Positions 47,966-57,255 of a stretch of DNA of 64,000 bases are shown here, one piece after another (the first letter of the stretch is position 1; each line of letters begins with the position of its first letter). The notes under the pieces were generated by a model, which did no database searches, was not told the origin of the DNA, and was given only the letters and a program-made list of their open reading frames with translations. Made by a program: the position numbers and the translations under genes. Source of the stretch: an uncultured Clostridia bacterium (GTDB taxonomy: Bacteria; Bacillota; Clostridia; TANB77; CAG-508); contig CAKPLD010000002.1 of NCBI GenBank assembly GCA_934167225.1, forward strand, positions 1 to 64,000, in the 5' to 3' direction.

Positions 47966-49516
47966 TTGAAAGAGAAAAAAGAAAAAAAGCTTGAAAAAGA
48001 TACAAAAAAAGAAAATTCGAGCAAAGAAACATTTGGAACAAAATTTATAAATACAATAAAAAAGAGATGGCTAATAAGTGGAACAAATACAATTCTATTA
48101 ATTGCAATATTAATTGCTATAGTAATTTTAATAAATTCAATTGTTCAATCACTTAATTTAACAGCAATAGACTGTACATCAAATAAAGAATATACACTAA
48201 CAAACGAAAGTAAAGAAAGAGTTTCAAACATACAAGAACAAGTAAACATCTATTTTGTAGGATATGAAGATTCAGAAGCACACGTAAATTTGGCAAAACA
48301 ATATAATAAAGCAAACAACAAAATAAATGTAGAAGTAATAGATGCAAATTCAAGAACAGACATTGCTTCAAAATACAATGTAACAAATGACAGCAAGGCA
48401 ATAATAGTGGAAAATGGAGATCGTTCAAAAACATTGTATTCAGATGACTTATATACATATGATAGTAGCTATCAAACAATAGACTTAACAGAAGAAAAAA
48501 TAACATCAGCTATTTTAAATGTTACATCAGACAAAATAGCAAAAGTATACTTCTTATCAGGATACTCTGATTATTCATTAGATTATTCGGGAGGAATGTA
48601 TTATTTGGCATCATACTTAAAAGATGAAGTTTTAGATTATGAAACTTTAGACCTTCTAGTAAAAGGTTCAATACCAGACGATTGTGATACATTAGTTATA
48701 ACTACACCAAATAAAGATTTTGACGAGTTAACAACAAACGAAATTACAAAATACATAAATAATGGCGGAAAAATATTATGGTTAAATGCAAGCTATTCAG
48801 AACAACAAAATTTACCAAATGTAAACAAAATACTTGCATTATATGGAATAAATCCATTTGAAGTAGGATATATATACGAAAAAGATAGCAGTAGAACAGC
48901 ATTAGGATATGCAAGTTGTATAGTAGAGGATTTAGGAACAACAGATGTTGCAAAGAAATTAGCAAATGCAGTTTTATTAAGCGCAACAAAAATAAATGTA
49001 AATAAAGACGAACTAGAAAACCTAGGAGTAGAAGAAGAAGACATAATATCTACATCAACAACATCATACTTTAGAAAAGACGTATCAAACTCTTCAAGTA
49101 ATACAGATGGAGACGAACAAGGCGGATTTACTGTTGGAGGAATCTTTACAAAAACTATATCAAACAACACCGATGAAAATACAGATGAAAGTATAGACGA
49201 AAATAATGATGAAAACAAAATATCATCAAAACTTATAATATTTGGAGATAATAATTTTGTATCAGATTTAACAATACAAAGTAATGTAAACCCAATGGTA
49301 TTTTTAGCTAATAACAAAGATTTAATGTTAAATTCAATTGCATATTTAACAGATAATGATGAAGACATAACAATAAGAAAAGACTACACAAAATCAAGCG
49401 ATTTTACACCAACAGATGGTCAAAAATTAGTAATAATTAGAATAATATTTATTGTACCACTTGCAATAATTTTATTAGGATTTGTTGTAAGACAAGTAAG
49501 AAAAAACAAGAAATAA
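47966..49516 (+). CDS. GldG-family ABC-associated membrane protein
   Basis: 516 residues, TTG start behind AAAGGAG. Membrane helices at about 38-60 and near the C-terminus (about 487-508) flank a large extracytoplasmic part with the DUF4350/ABC_transp_aux pattern (VNIYFVGYEDSEAHVNLAKQY, VEVIDANSRT, VYFLSGYSDY, LVITTPNKDF, GGKILWLNASYSE). An acidic low-complexity insert occurs near 370-420. Third part of the GldAFG-like exporter; probably a periplasm-side auxiliary. Confidence 0.88.
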   Translation: MKEKKEKKLEKDTKKENSSKETFGTKFINTIKKRWLISGTNTILLIAILIAIVILINSIVQSLNLTAIDCTSNKEYTLTNESKERVSNIQEQVNIYFVGYEDSEAHVNLAKQYNKANNKINVEVIDANSRTDIASKYNVTNDSKAIIVENGDRSKTLYSDDLYTYDSSYQTIDLTEEKITSAILNVTSDKIAKVYFLSGYSDYSLDYSGGMYYLASYLKDEVLDYETLDLLVKGSIPDDCDTLVITTPNKDFDELTTNEITKYINNGGKILWLNASYSEQQNLPNVNKILALYGINPFEVGYIYEKDSSRTALGYASCIVEDLGTTDVAKKLANAVLLSATKINVNKDELENLGVEEEDIISTSTTSYFRKDVSNSSSNTDGDEQGGFTVGGIFTKTISNNTDENTDESIDENNDENKISSKLIIFGDNNFVSDLTIQSNVNPMVFLANNKDLMLNSIAYLTDNDEDITIRKDYTKSSDFTPTDGQKLVIIRIIFIVPLAIILLGFVVRQVRKNKK

Positions 49517-49527
49517 AATCATAAACT

Positions 49528-49563
49528 AAACCCCTGTGTATATAATAATACAGGGGTTTTTAT
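49528..49563 (+). terminator. terminator after the Gld-like operon
   Basis: ACCCCTGT and ACAGGGGTTTTT enclose an AT loop. The T run ends directly at the next ATG (49562), so the 3' arm AGGGG may also serve as that gene's ribosome site. Confidence 0.8.
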
Positions 49564-50563
49564 GATTTTATTTACAATTATAGGTTCTATTATAGGAGCA
49601 GGTTTTGCATCTGGCCAAGAAATATATTTATTTTTTTATAGGTTTGGAATAAATGGAATTTTGGGAATACTCCTATGTAACATAATTATGGCAATTATTA
49701 TTTATAAAACATTAAAAATAGTTAAGGAAAATAAAATTTATTCATATAAAGATTTTTTAAATACAATTTTTGAAAACAAAACAATGTTGATAAATTCAAC
49801 AAATATAATAATAAATATATTTTTGTGTGCGACTTTTTTTATTATGATTTCGGGATTTGGAACATATTTATCTCAAACATTTAGAATTAATAAAATTTTA
49901 GGAAGCAGTATTTTAGCAATTATTTCATACTGTATTTTCTTAAAAAATATAGAAGGAATAACCAAAATAAATAGCATAGTTATACCGGCTTTAATTTTTA
50001 TGGTTGTAATAATTGGAATAAAAAATATTTTGAATTTAGATATAAGCAAAATTGGAACAAATATTACAACAAACCAAAGGCTTTTTTGGGTAATCCAAGC
50101 TATTTTATATGCAAGTTATAATTTAATTTTGTTGATACCTGTTTTAATTAATTTAAAGGAATTTCTAAAAACTAAAAATCAGATAAAGCTTATAACGTCT
50201 GGTGTTGGAATTATAATGTGCATGATGTCTATATTGGTATTTTTGCTATTGGTAAATGTTGATACAGACTTTTCAAATTTGGAAATGCCTATTGTTTATG
50301 TGATTGAGAATAAATTTTCGTCCTTTAAATTTATATATGGAATGATAATTCTGTTTGCAATTTTTACAACAGCTATTTCAGTTGGAATTGCTTTTTTAAA
50401 TAATATATGTAAAAATAAGAAAAGTTTTCCACAATTTGCGGGCATATTGTGTATAATTAGTGTTTTTGTTTCTCCAATTGGTTTTTCAAATTTAGTGAAT
50501 TGGTTGTTTCCTTTTTTTGGATATTTGGGAATCGTTGAGGTGTGTTTTATTTTGAAATTATAA
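49562..50563 (+). CDS. YkvI-family membrane transporter
   Basis: 333 residues with about ten membrane helices. The N-terminal SIIGAGFASGQEIYLFF motif is the hallmark of the YkvI group within the amino acid-polyamine-organocation transporter class. No usual ribosome site is seen: the only purine block is the AGGGG of the upstream terminator hairpin, 5-6 bases before the ATG. Readthrough of that terminator, or an unseen internal promoter, would be needed for expression. Substrate unknown. Confidence 0.82.
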   Translation: MILFTIIGSIIGAGFASGQEIYLFFYRFGINGILGILLCNIIMAIIIYKTLKIVKENKIYSYKDFLNTIFENKTMLINSTNIIINIFLCATFFIMISGFGTYLSQTFRINKILGSSILAIISYCIFLKNIEGITKINSIVIPALIFMVVIIGIKNILNLDISKIGTNITTNQRLFWVIQAILYASYNLILLIPVLINLKEFLKTKNQIKLITSGVGIIMCMMSILVFLLLVNVDTDFSNLEMPIVYVIENKFSSFKFIYGMIILFAIFTTAISVGIAFLNNICKNKKSFPQFAGILCIISVFVSPIGFSNLVNWLFPFFGYLGIVEVCFILKL

Positions 50564-50578
50564 ATTAAAAATTAGCTA

Positions 50579-50607
50579 TTGACAACGTTAGATATATAGT
50601 TTATTGT
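50579..50607 (+). promoter_or_regulatory. promoter of the toxin mRNA (type I TA)
   Basis: TTGACA (50579) and TATTGT (50602) with exactly 17 bases between, 42 bases before the small ORF. Confidence 0.75.
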
Positions 50608-50648
50608 ATTTGTTACCTTTCACTTAAAGGTGGAAAGGAGGTTGCTCT

Positions 50649-50717
50649 TTGAAAGAATTACTTAAAGTGTTGAAACTTTATTTGATTTACTTAATCGTAA
50701 AACACTTAGGGGATTAG
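50649..50717 (+). CDS. 22-residue hydrophobic peptide, probable type I toxin
   Basis: TTG start seven bases after a perfect AAGGAGG. The peptide MKELLKVLKLYLIYLIVKHL (last two residues GD) is a single hydrophobic-amphipathic helix with Lys at both ends, like membrane-acting type I toxins. The leader segment ACCTTTC (50614-50620) can pair with GAAAGG next to the ribosome site, so translation may be held back by structure. A terminator follows at 50727. An opposing promoter 3' of the gene makes an RNA complementary to its start region. The sequence is not one of the toxin families I know. Confidence 0.68.
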   Translation: MKELLKVLKLYLIYLIVKHLGD

Positions 50718-50726
50718 ACAAATAGG

Positions 50727-50767
50727 AAAAAGACTAGGTATGCTTTGGCAGGCACCTAGTCTTTTTT
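50727..50767. terminator. bidirectional terminator shared by toxin and antitoxin RNAs
   Basis: AAAAAGACTAGGT pairs with ACCTAGTCTTTTT around a GC-containing loop. T runs on both strands allow termination of both converging transcripts, as in the par locus of pAD1. Confidence 0.85.
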
Positions 50768-50800
50768 ACGCTCTTTGAATTACTTAAATATCGACGTCTT
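50727..50800 (-). ncRNA. probable antitoxin RNA (about 75 nt)
   Basis: Read leftwards from the promoter at 50807-50835 to the shared terminator. Its 5' part (50789-50770) is the complement of GCTCTTTGAATTACTTAAAT, a near-copy of the toxin mRNA start region at 50644-50667 (the mRNA has four extra bases, AGAA). It can therefore pair with the ribosome site/start region in two blocks of 10 and 12 bases, blocking translation. Confidence 0.65.
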
Positions 50801-50806
50801 GATGTT

Positions 50807-50835
50807 ATTTTAACATCTTTTTTATTATATGTCAA
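50807..50835 (-). promoter_or_regulatory. promoter of the antitoxin RNA
   Basis: On the minus strand TTGACA (50835-50830) and TAAAAT (50812-50807) with exactly 17 bases between. It points at the toxin gene from its 3' side. Confidence 0.8.
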
Positions 50836-50991
50836 ATTTTTTGATTTATTCTTAATTATGTAAAATAAAAAAATATTCCAACCATTATTCACATAAAAAC
50901 AAAAAATCCCCACACTAAATAAAAAAAATTATTGCTATTTTCCAACGTATTTGATAAAATATAAAACATAATAAACCAAAAGGAGAAAACA

Positions 50992-52170
50992 ATGGACAGC
51001 GAAAAAAAAGAATACCAAATACAAAGAGAACTAAACATAAGAAAGATTGTAATATGTACAATTTTAGCACTAATAGCGATAGCAATAATAGTAATATTTT
51101 CACTATACATAGCAGAAGACAGTTTCAGAAAGTGGGTAGACACCAATTTATTAAGAAAAAACATTACATCTGAAAAGGTAGCAACAATAGACCTAAATGT
51201 TGATAAAAACAACCAAATATATTGTTACAACAAATATATATGTATACTAAACGAAAAAAACTTAAAGTTATATAATCAATCAGGAGAAAGCATAACAGAC
51301 ATATCAGTAGACATAAACACAGCACTATTTTCATCAAACGATAAATACTTAGCAATAGCAGAAAAAAATGGGCAAGAAGTTTGTGTAATTACAGACAAAT
51401 CGTATTCATGGAGACAAAAAGTAGACGGAGAAATACTGCAAGTATATGTAAATAAAAATGGATATGTAGCACTAGTTACAACAGATACAACATATAAATC
51501 AATTATCACAGTATATGATACAACAGGCAAACAAATAATGAGAAACTTTTTATCAACAACCAGAGTTATAGATGTATCTATATCTAATGACAACAAATAT
51601 GTAGCTTTTGCAGAAATGGATACATCAGGTACGCTAATAAAATCAAGTGTAAAAATAATATCAATAGAAAAGGCACAAGAAAAATCAGAAGAAGCGATAA
51701 TATACTCTAAAGAGGCAGAAACATCTCAAATGATAATAAAAGTACAATATCAGGAAAAAGATGATCTAATATGTGTATATGATGATTTAGTGGAACTTAT
51801 AAAAGACAACAAAGAAACCCAAATTCTAAAAAAAGATGACCAGACTACATTTATATCTGGAAAATTAAATAATAGTGTAGCATACATAAAAGAAGAACAA
51901 AAAGGCATATTTGATTCAAGTTCAATATTAAACATTGTTAACACATCAAGTAATCAAACATATACATACAATTTTGATGAAATTGCAAAAGAAATGTATA
52001 CATATGGAGATGTTATTGGAATAAATATAGGAACAGAGATGTATTTTGTAAGAACAAATGGATTATTATTAAAAAAATACATATCAAACCAAGAAATAAC
52101 AAATGTAATGATGGCAAACAATTTAGCTATAATTATATATAAAGATAGAATAGAAATAATAGATTTATAG
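50992..52170 (+). CDS. DUF5711-like membrane-anchored protein
   Basis: 392 residues, ATG behind AAAGGAG. One N-terminal membrane anchor (about 19-42), then an extracytoplasmic region of repeated beta-strand units (VDKNNQIYCYNKYICILNEK, SSNDKYLAIAEKNGQ, VNKNGYVALVTTDTTY, NDNKYVAFAEMDTSG) that looks like a beta-propeller. The layout matches the DUF5711 family, which in Clostridia is regularly found beside cvpA as here. Function unknown; an envelope role is likely. Eleven bases before the CvpA gene. Confidence 0.8.
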   Translation: MDSEKKEYQIQRELNIRKIVICTILALIAIAIIVIFSLYIAEDSFRKWVDTNLLRKNITSEKVATIDLNVDKNNQIYCYNKYICILNEKNLKLYNQSGESITDISVDINTALFSSNDKYLAIAEKNGQEVCVITDKSYSWRQKVDGEILQVYVNKNGYVALVTTDTTYKSIITVYDTTGKQIMRNFLSTTRVIDVSISNDNKYVAFAEMDTSGTLIKSSVKIISIEKAQEKSEEAIIYSKEAETSQMIIKVQYQEKDDLICVYDDLVELIKDNKETQILKKDDQTTFISGKLNNSVAYIKEEQKGIFDSSSILNIVNTSSNQTYTYNFDEIAKEMYTYGDVIGINIGTEMYFVRTNGLLLKKYISNQEITNVMMANNLAIIIYKDRIEIIDL

Positions 52171-52181
52171 AGGGTGAGAAA

Positions 52182-52838
52182 ATGGGAATTATATTAGATA
52201 TTTTTATAATTGCAATTTTGGCATTAAACATAATAATGGGATATAAAAAGGGATTAATAAATGTAATATTTAACATATTTGCATTTTTAATAGCAATATT
52301 AATATCACTAATTTTATATAAGCCTGTTGCAAATTTTATAATAAATAACACAAATATACAAGAGAATATGAAAACAATGATTATGAAAAACAATAAAGAA
52401 AGTGAACCTAAAGAAGAAAATTCCGCAAACGATATTCAAAAATACATAGAAAATCAAATGAAAAACCTAAATGAAGAGGCAAAAGAGACAGCAACAGAAA
52501 TATTAGCTGAAAATGTATCAACCAAATTAATTGAAATAATGACAGTAATAATTTTATGTATTTTAACAAGAATAGTACTAATTATATTCAAGTTTTTTGC
52601 CGAAACACTAGCAAATTTACCAATTGTAAAACAATGTAACGAATTAGGTGGAATTATATATGGTGTAGTAACAGGAATAATCATAATATATATAATACTA
52701 ACAATATTATTTTTCGTTGTATCAATAAACGAAAATGGTACAATCTCAAATATGATAGACAGTTCATTTATAACAAAAATTTTATATGATAATAATATTA
52801 TTGTAAACTATTGCTTTTTAGGTAAAAATTTGTTATAA
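52182..52838 (+). CDS. CvpA-family membrane protein
   Basis: 218 residues. Four membrane segments: two at the N-terminus with the family's DIFIIAILALNIIMGYKKGL, two after a charged coiled-coil-like insert (about 70-115), including LANLPIVKQCNELGGIIYGV. CvpA proteins are linked to colicin V production in Escherichia coli and to envelope integrity elsewhere. ATG behind GAGGGTGAG. Middle gene of an envelope operon. Confidence 0.87.
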   Translation: MGIILDIFIIAILALNIIMGYKKGLINVIFNIFAFLIAILISLILYKPVANFIINNTNIQENMKTMIMKNNKESEPKEENSANDIQKYIENQMKNLNEEAKETATEILAENVSTKLIEIMTVIILCILTRIVLIIFKFFAETLANLPIVKQCNELGGIIYGVVTGIIIIYIILTILFFVVSINENGTISNMIDSSFITKILYDNNIIVNYCFLGKNLL

Positions 52839-52889
52839 TTCGGGATATAGTTTTTAATTTAAATGGAAAAGAGTGGAAAATAGTAGCAA

Positions 52890-54269
52890 ATGAATAAAAA
52901 AGAAAATAAGGAAAACAAGGAAAATAAAGTAAAAAATAAAAAAACAAGGAAAAAACATATTGTTTTAAGAGTAATACTTATAATATTATTAATGATTATA
53001 TTATTTATAGCAGGATTTGTAGGATATAGTGCATATAAAAATGGCTGGGGAGTAAAGGGACTAATACAAACAGCCATGGGTCAAGACGAAAAAAAATTAG
53101 CAGACCTAGACCCACTAACAGTATTAATATTAGGAGTAAGTGAAGATATATCATCAAAACTAACAGACACAATAATGGTTGCTTCATATAACCCAAAAAC
53201 ACAAAAAGCAACACTTATATCGATACCAAGAGATACATTTATTGGAAAAAACAAAAACACAGCAACATCATATGACAAAATAAATGCATTATATCAAACA
53301 AACCCAGAAAAAACATTAGATGCAGTAAATAAAATAACAGGTTTAGATATAAAATATTATGTTGTAATAAGCAATAATGCACTAGTACAACTAGTAGATG
53401 AAATTGGCGGAGTAGACTTTGATGTTCCAATAAATATGGATTATGATGATAGTTCACAAGACTTATATATACATCTAAAAAAAGGTCAGCAAAAGTTAAC
53501 GGGAGAACAAGCAGAAGGGCTAGTAAGATTTAGAAAAAACAACAACGGAACCTCATATCCATCAGAATATGGAGACAACGATTTAGGAAGAATGAGAACA
53601 CAAAGAGAATTTATAACACAAGTTGCAAAACAAACAATTCAACTAAAAAATATAACAAAAATAGGAAGCTTTATAGACATAGTAAAACAAAATGTAACAA
53701 CAAACATAAAAAATTGGTCAACAATAAAAGACTACATTGCATATGCAGTAGACTTTAATACAGAAAATATACAAACAGCAAGTATACCAGGAGAAGCAAA
53801 CTATTACAACAAACTATCATTCTTTATATATGATAAAAAAGAGACAGATAAACTAATAGAAGAGTTATTTGCAGAGCAAAATGGAACAACAGAGGAAACA
53901 ACAACAACTAATATTGCAAATGAAACCAATACTACAAATACAACAAACACAACAAGTTCAAAAACCAATACAGAAAATACAAGCACAACAAAAAGCAATT
54001 CTAAAGTTAAAATAGAATTGTTAAATGGTAGTGGAAACAAAAATCTTTTAAATAAGGCCACAAAAGCCTTAAAAGCACAAGGATATAATGTTTATAAAAC
54101 AGGAACAACTACAACAACATCAAAAACAACAATAGTAAATAAATCAGGAATAGAAACAGACACAATAAGCGATATAAAAGATGTTTTAGGAGTTGGAAAT
54201 ATATCAAGTAGTGTTTCAAGTTCAAGTACTGTAGATGTAAAAATCGTAATTGGAAAGGACTACAAATAA
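52890..54269 (+). CDS. LCP (LytR-CpsA-Psr) family protein
   Basis: 459 residues. A membrane anchor (about 25-47) precedes the LCP domain (about 75-290): LTDTIMVASYNPKTQ, SIPRDTFI (about 111), YDKINALY, VDEIGGVDFDVP and AEGLVRFRKNN (Arg pair). A Thr-rich linker and a C-terminal LytR_C domain (about 370-455; VKIELLNGSGNKNLL) follow. LCP enzymes transfer undecaprenyl-linked glycopolymers to peptidoglycan. ATG start with only a weak GGAAAAGAGTGG site. Last of the DUF5711-CvpA-LCP group. Confidence 0.93.
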   Translation: MNKKENKENKENKVKNKKTRKKHIVLRVILIILLMIILFIAGFVGYSAYKNGWGVKGLIQTAMGQDEKKLADLDPLTVLILGVSEDISSKLTDTIMVASYNPKTQKATLISIPRDTFIGKNKNTATSYDKINALYQTNPEKTLDAVNKITGLDIKYYVVISNNALVQLVDEIGGVDFDVPINMDYDDSSQDLYIHLKKGQQKLTGEQAEGLVRFRKNNNGTSYPSEYGDNDLGRMRTQREFITQVAKQTIQLKNITKIGSFIDIVKQNVTTNIKNWSTIKDYIAYAVDFNTENIQTASIPGEANYYNKLSFFIYDKKETDKLIEELFAEQNGTTEETTTTNIANETNTTNTTNTTSSKTNTENTSTTKSNSKVKIELLNGSGNKNLLNKATKALKAQGYNVYKTGTTTTTSKTTIVNKSGIETDTISDIKDVLGVGNISSSVSSSSTVDVKIVIGKDYK

Positions 54270-54272
54270 AAA

Positions 54273-54295
54273 TGAGGGATATTTAATATCCCTCA
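54273..54295. terminator. bidirectional terminator
   Basis: Perfect palindrome TGAGGGATATT / AATATCCCTCA between the convergent LCP and DD-carboxypeptidase genes. Confidence 0.8.
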
Positions 54296-54300
54296 AACAA

Positions 54301-55530
54301 TTATTTTTTTTTCTTAGATTTTGAAAACAATAAAGTAGTTAATATCAAAAACAATACAATTCCCAAAACAATTTTAAAAACAAATAATAAAAATTCATCT
54401 TCTTCTACATCGTGAGATGCAACCAAATTTGTTGAATAAGAATTATCTCCTACAGTATAAGTAACAGAGCCTATTACAGAGCCTTTTGAAATAGGAGCTG
54501 AAATAGTATTATTTAATTCAATTTTGCCTTCAGGAATGCTATCTGTATTTTTTAGTAACCCAGAAACAGAAGAATCTGTATATAAGTCTAAACTTCTAGT
54601 ATCTTTACTTCCATTTTTTATTTCAATATTTGTAAAATTAACATCTTTATCCACGAATTTTCGTACTGAATAATTTGCATAACCATATTTAAATAAATGG
54701 ATGGAATCTAAATATCTAGAGCTTTCACCATTTGGCATTTGATTAGCACCTAAAACAACACAAATTAAGCCTAAATTATTTTTAGAACACGCAGAAATTA
54801 AACAGTTTTTTGCTTGAGCTGTATATCCTGTTTTTATGCCTACACATTCTTTTAAATAATATTTAGAAGAAGGGTTTATTAAATCATTAGTGTTTGAATA
54901 TTTTCTTACGTCAGATTTATTTGTGCTATTAATAATACAACTTTGCTCAGAAACAATACTTCTAAATACAGAGTTTTGCATACAATACTTTGCAATTAAG
55001 GATAAATCATAAGCGGTAGTATAATGGTTTTCGTCATGTATACCACTTGGGTTTGTGAAATGTGTATTTTTACAACCAATTTCCAAAGCTTTTTGATTCA
55101 TTAATTTAGCAAATTCATCTATAGAACCAGATATGTGTTCGGCTAAGACGTAACCTGCATCATTTGCAGAATGTACAAGGAAAATTGTTACTAAATCTCT
55201 TATGCTAATTTCTTCACCATTTGATAAGTATGCAGATGAATATCCCGAAGGAATGGTAGAGATTGTAGAACTTGAAATTGTTATAATATCATCTAAATTG
55301 CATTTTTCTAAAGCAATAATGGCTGTTAAAATTTTAGTTGTGCTTGCAGGGTACATTTTTTCCTCAGCATTTTTAGAGTAAAGAATAGACCCTGTTTTAA
55401 AATCTATAAGTATTGTCGAATCCGAGTATATATCTGGTATTTCACTCTGGCTATTTTCACCATAAACAATTGGCATTTGTGCTATAAATATAAATAATAT
55501 AATAATTAAACTAAAAAAATTTTTTTTCAT
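54301..55530 (-). CDS. D-alanyl-D-alanine carboxypeptidase (DacF/PBP5-like)
   Basis: 409 residues. ATG at 55530 (behind ATGGAGAG) is preferred to an upstream in-frame ATG at 55572. Signal peptide (about 1-25), catalytic SxxK in YPASTTKILT (Ser about 64), SxN in HSANDAGYVLAEH and KTG in CVGIKTGYTAQ. A C-terminal beta domain and final membrane helix with a KSKKKK tail follow. Trims the terminal D-Ala of peptidoglycan stem peptides. An intact paralog of the interrupted gene at 57256. Confidence 0.95.
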   Translation of the reverse strand: MKKNFFSLIIILFIFIAQMPIVYGENSQSEIPDIYSDSTILIDFKTGSILYSKNAEEKMYPASTTKILTAIIALEKCNLDDIITISSSTISTIPSGYSSAYLSNGEEISIRDLVTIFLVHSANDAGYVLAEHISGSIDEFAKLMNQKALEIGCKNTHFTNPSGIHDENHYTTAYDLSLIAKYCMQNSVFRSIVSEQSCIINSTNKSDVRKYSNTNDLINPSSKYYLKECVGIKTGYTAQAKNCLISACSKNNLGLICVVLGANQMPNGESSRYLDSIHLFKYGYANYSVRKFVDKDVNFTNIEIKNGSKDTRSLDLYTDSSVSGLLKNTDSIPEGKIELNNTISAPISKGSVIGSVTYTVGDNSYSTNLVASHDVEEDEFLLFVFKIVLGIVLFLILTTLLFSKSKKKK

Positions 55531-55618
55531 AATCTCTCCATTTCTTAAAATATAATAATTTAAACTATACAATATATAAGAAAAATTTTCAATATTTTTA
55601 TAAAAAAAGGAGGAAAAA

Positions 55619-56266
55619 ATGTTAGATAATTTAACAAAAAAACAAAAAATTGTAGTATATATAATTGCAGTTATAGTTGTAATTGGTATGATATATTTTA
55701 TTTATAATAAAAACCAGGTAAACAATGATGATCTTGAAAATGATATTTTGGTATCAAACACAAGTACTAAAGAAGAGGAAAAGAATGAACAGGAGCAAAT
55801 AGTGGTTCATGTAACAGGAAGTGTAAAATCACCAGGAATTGTGAAATTAAAAGATGGCAGTAGAATAGAGGATGCCATTGAGGCAGCAGGAGGACTAACA
55901 GAAAATGCAGATATTTCCAAAGTTAATTTAGCATATGTTCTAGAAGATGGAATAAAAATCAAAATACCAAGTTCTTCGGAAGAAGACATAGGTGATGGGG
56001 ATGTTTTAATAGATGGTAGTGGAGAAAATGTTGTTGAAGAAGATGATTCGCAATCTACAAATCAAAATGGAAAAGGCATTAATATAAATAAGGCTGATGA
56101 AACAGAATTACAAACATTACCTGGAATAGGGGCTTCTCTTGCTAGCAGAATTGTTGAATATAGAAAACAAAATGGAAAATTTGCCAATATAGAAGATATT
56201 AAAAATGTTAGTGGGATTGGCGATAGTAAATTTTCTAATATAAAAGATTTAATAACCGTGAAATAA
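55619..56266 (+). CDS. ComEA-like DNA-binding protein
   Basis: 215 residues, ATG behind AAAGGAGG. Membrane anchor (about 10-30), an SLBB domain (about 60-120; VHVTGSVKSPGIVKL), an acidic linker and a C-terminal double helix-hairpin-helix (about 150-214; ININKADETELQTLPGIGAS, ENIKNVSGIGDSKF-like). ComEA binds extracellular double-stranded DNA for natural transformation. Other com genes are absent from the window. Monocistronic. Confidence 0.9.
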   Translation: MLDNLTKKQKIVVYIIAVIVVIGMIYFIYNKNQVNNDDLENDILVSNTSTKEEEKNEQEQIVVHVTGSVKSPGIVKLKDGSRIEDAIEAAGGLTENADISKVNLAYVLEDGIKIKIPSSSEEDIGDGDVLIDGSGENVVEEDDSQSTNQNGKGININKADETELQTLPGIGASLASRIVEYRKQNGKFANIEDIKNVSGIGDSKFSNIKDLITVK

Positions 56267-56324
56267 AATTCTTGTCTATTACTAAAAAAAGTTATATAAT
56301 TGCTGTCATAAAGGAGGAGTTAAC

Positions 56325-56933
56325 ATGCCTAGTATATTATTTCATGAATTGGTTGGGTATAAAATAGCCCAAAAAAATAAAAAATATAATACTAATAATT
56401 TTTATTTAGGACTTATGGTTCCAGATAGTGTAAATGCATATGGTTTTGCTAGTAAAGAAGAGCGTTGGAGAACTCATGTTAGAGATGAGAATTTGGATAT
56501 TTGGCAAAAAAATATAATTAATTTTTATAATGAAAATAAAGGAAAGTTTGAAGAAACATATTTAGTAGGTTATGTAGTTCATGTACTTACAGATATTGTA
56601 TGTGATAGAATTTATCGAAATGAATTATATCCAAAACTTTTAAAAGAAGGTTTTAATTATAATTCTGCATATTCTTATTATGAGAATGGAATTGAGAAAT
56701 TGGAAAACAGTAATATAAATAAGAATTGGTGGAAAGAAGCTAAAGAAAAATTTCAAAATGCAAGTGTTTTTCCGATTTCTGGAATGGAAAAACAAATGAT
56801 TTTGGATGAGGTTAAATATACTCTTAATAAGTATGAAACAAGGGTTTATGAAGAGTGTGGTTTTTTGGGAGATTGGTTTGTGGATGAGGTTGTAGATTTT
56901 TTGATGGGAATTTCAAAAATATTTGACACTTAA
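56325..56933 (+). CDS. zinc-dependent phospholipase C-like protein
   Basis: 202 residues, ATG behind AAAGGAGG. The N-terminus MPSILFHELVGYKIAQ and the histidines in the EERWRTHVRD and VGYVVHVLTDIVCDRIYR segments fit the zinc-dependent phospholipase C/S1-P1-like metal-binding helical fold. No signal peptide, so cytosolic. Substrate not established. Monocistronic, ending at a terminator before two tRNA genes. Confidence 0.75.
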   Translation: MPSILFHELVGYKIAQKNKKYNTNNFYLGLMVPDSVNAYGFASKEERWRTHVRDENLDIWQKNIINFYNENKGKFEETYLVGYVVHVLTDIVCDRIYRNELYPKLLKEGFNYNSAYSYYENGIEKLENSNINKNWWKEAKEKFQNASVFPISGMEKQMILDEVKYTLNKYETRVYEECGFLGDWFVDEVVDFLMGISKIFDT

Positions 56934-56940
56934 AAAATAT

Positions 56941-56986
56941 AAAAACGATAAAATATTGATATACCAATGTTTTATCGTTTTTTTTT
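56941..56986. terminator. bidirectional terminator
   Basis: AAAAACGATAAAA pairs with TTTTATCGTTTTT, with T runs on both strands; ends both the phospholipase-like gene and the tRNA transcript. Confidence 0.82.
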
Positions 56987-57059
56987 GGAGGCGACTATCG
57001 GAGTCGAACCGATCATCAGAGTTTTGCAGACTCGTGCCTTACCGCTTGGCTAAGTCGCC
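56986..57059 (-). tRNA. tRNA-Cys (GCA)
   Basis: Cloverleaf with an encoded CCA. Acceptor GGCGACT/AGTCGCC; the anticodon loop CTGCAAA gives GCA. Confidence 0.96.
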
Positions 57060-57104
57060 ATATATTAAATTATATGCACATAACTAAAAAATAGTACATA
57101 AAAT

Positions 57105-57178
57105 TGGAGCAGGTAACGAGAATCGGACTCGTGACTAAACCTTGGCAAGGTCTCATTTTACCACTAAACTATACCTGC
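57105..57178 (-). tRNA. tRNA-Gly (GCC)
   Basis: Cloverleaf with an encoded CCA. Acceptor GCAGGTA with TACCTGC; the anticodon loop TTGCCAA gives GCC. Read leftwards together with tRNA-Cys. Confidence 0.95.
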
Positions 57179-57255
57179 AAAATATTAAATTACAAAAATA
57201 CTTTACTATAATAGCAAAAAAACAATAAAAAGTCAATAGCTAATGTGTAAAAAAA

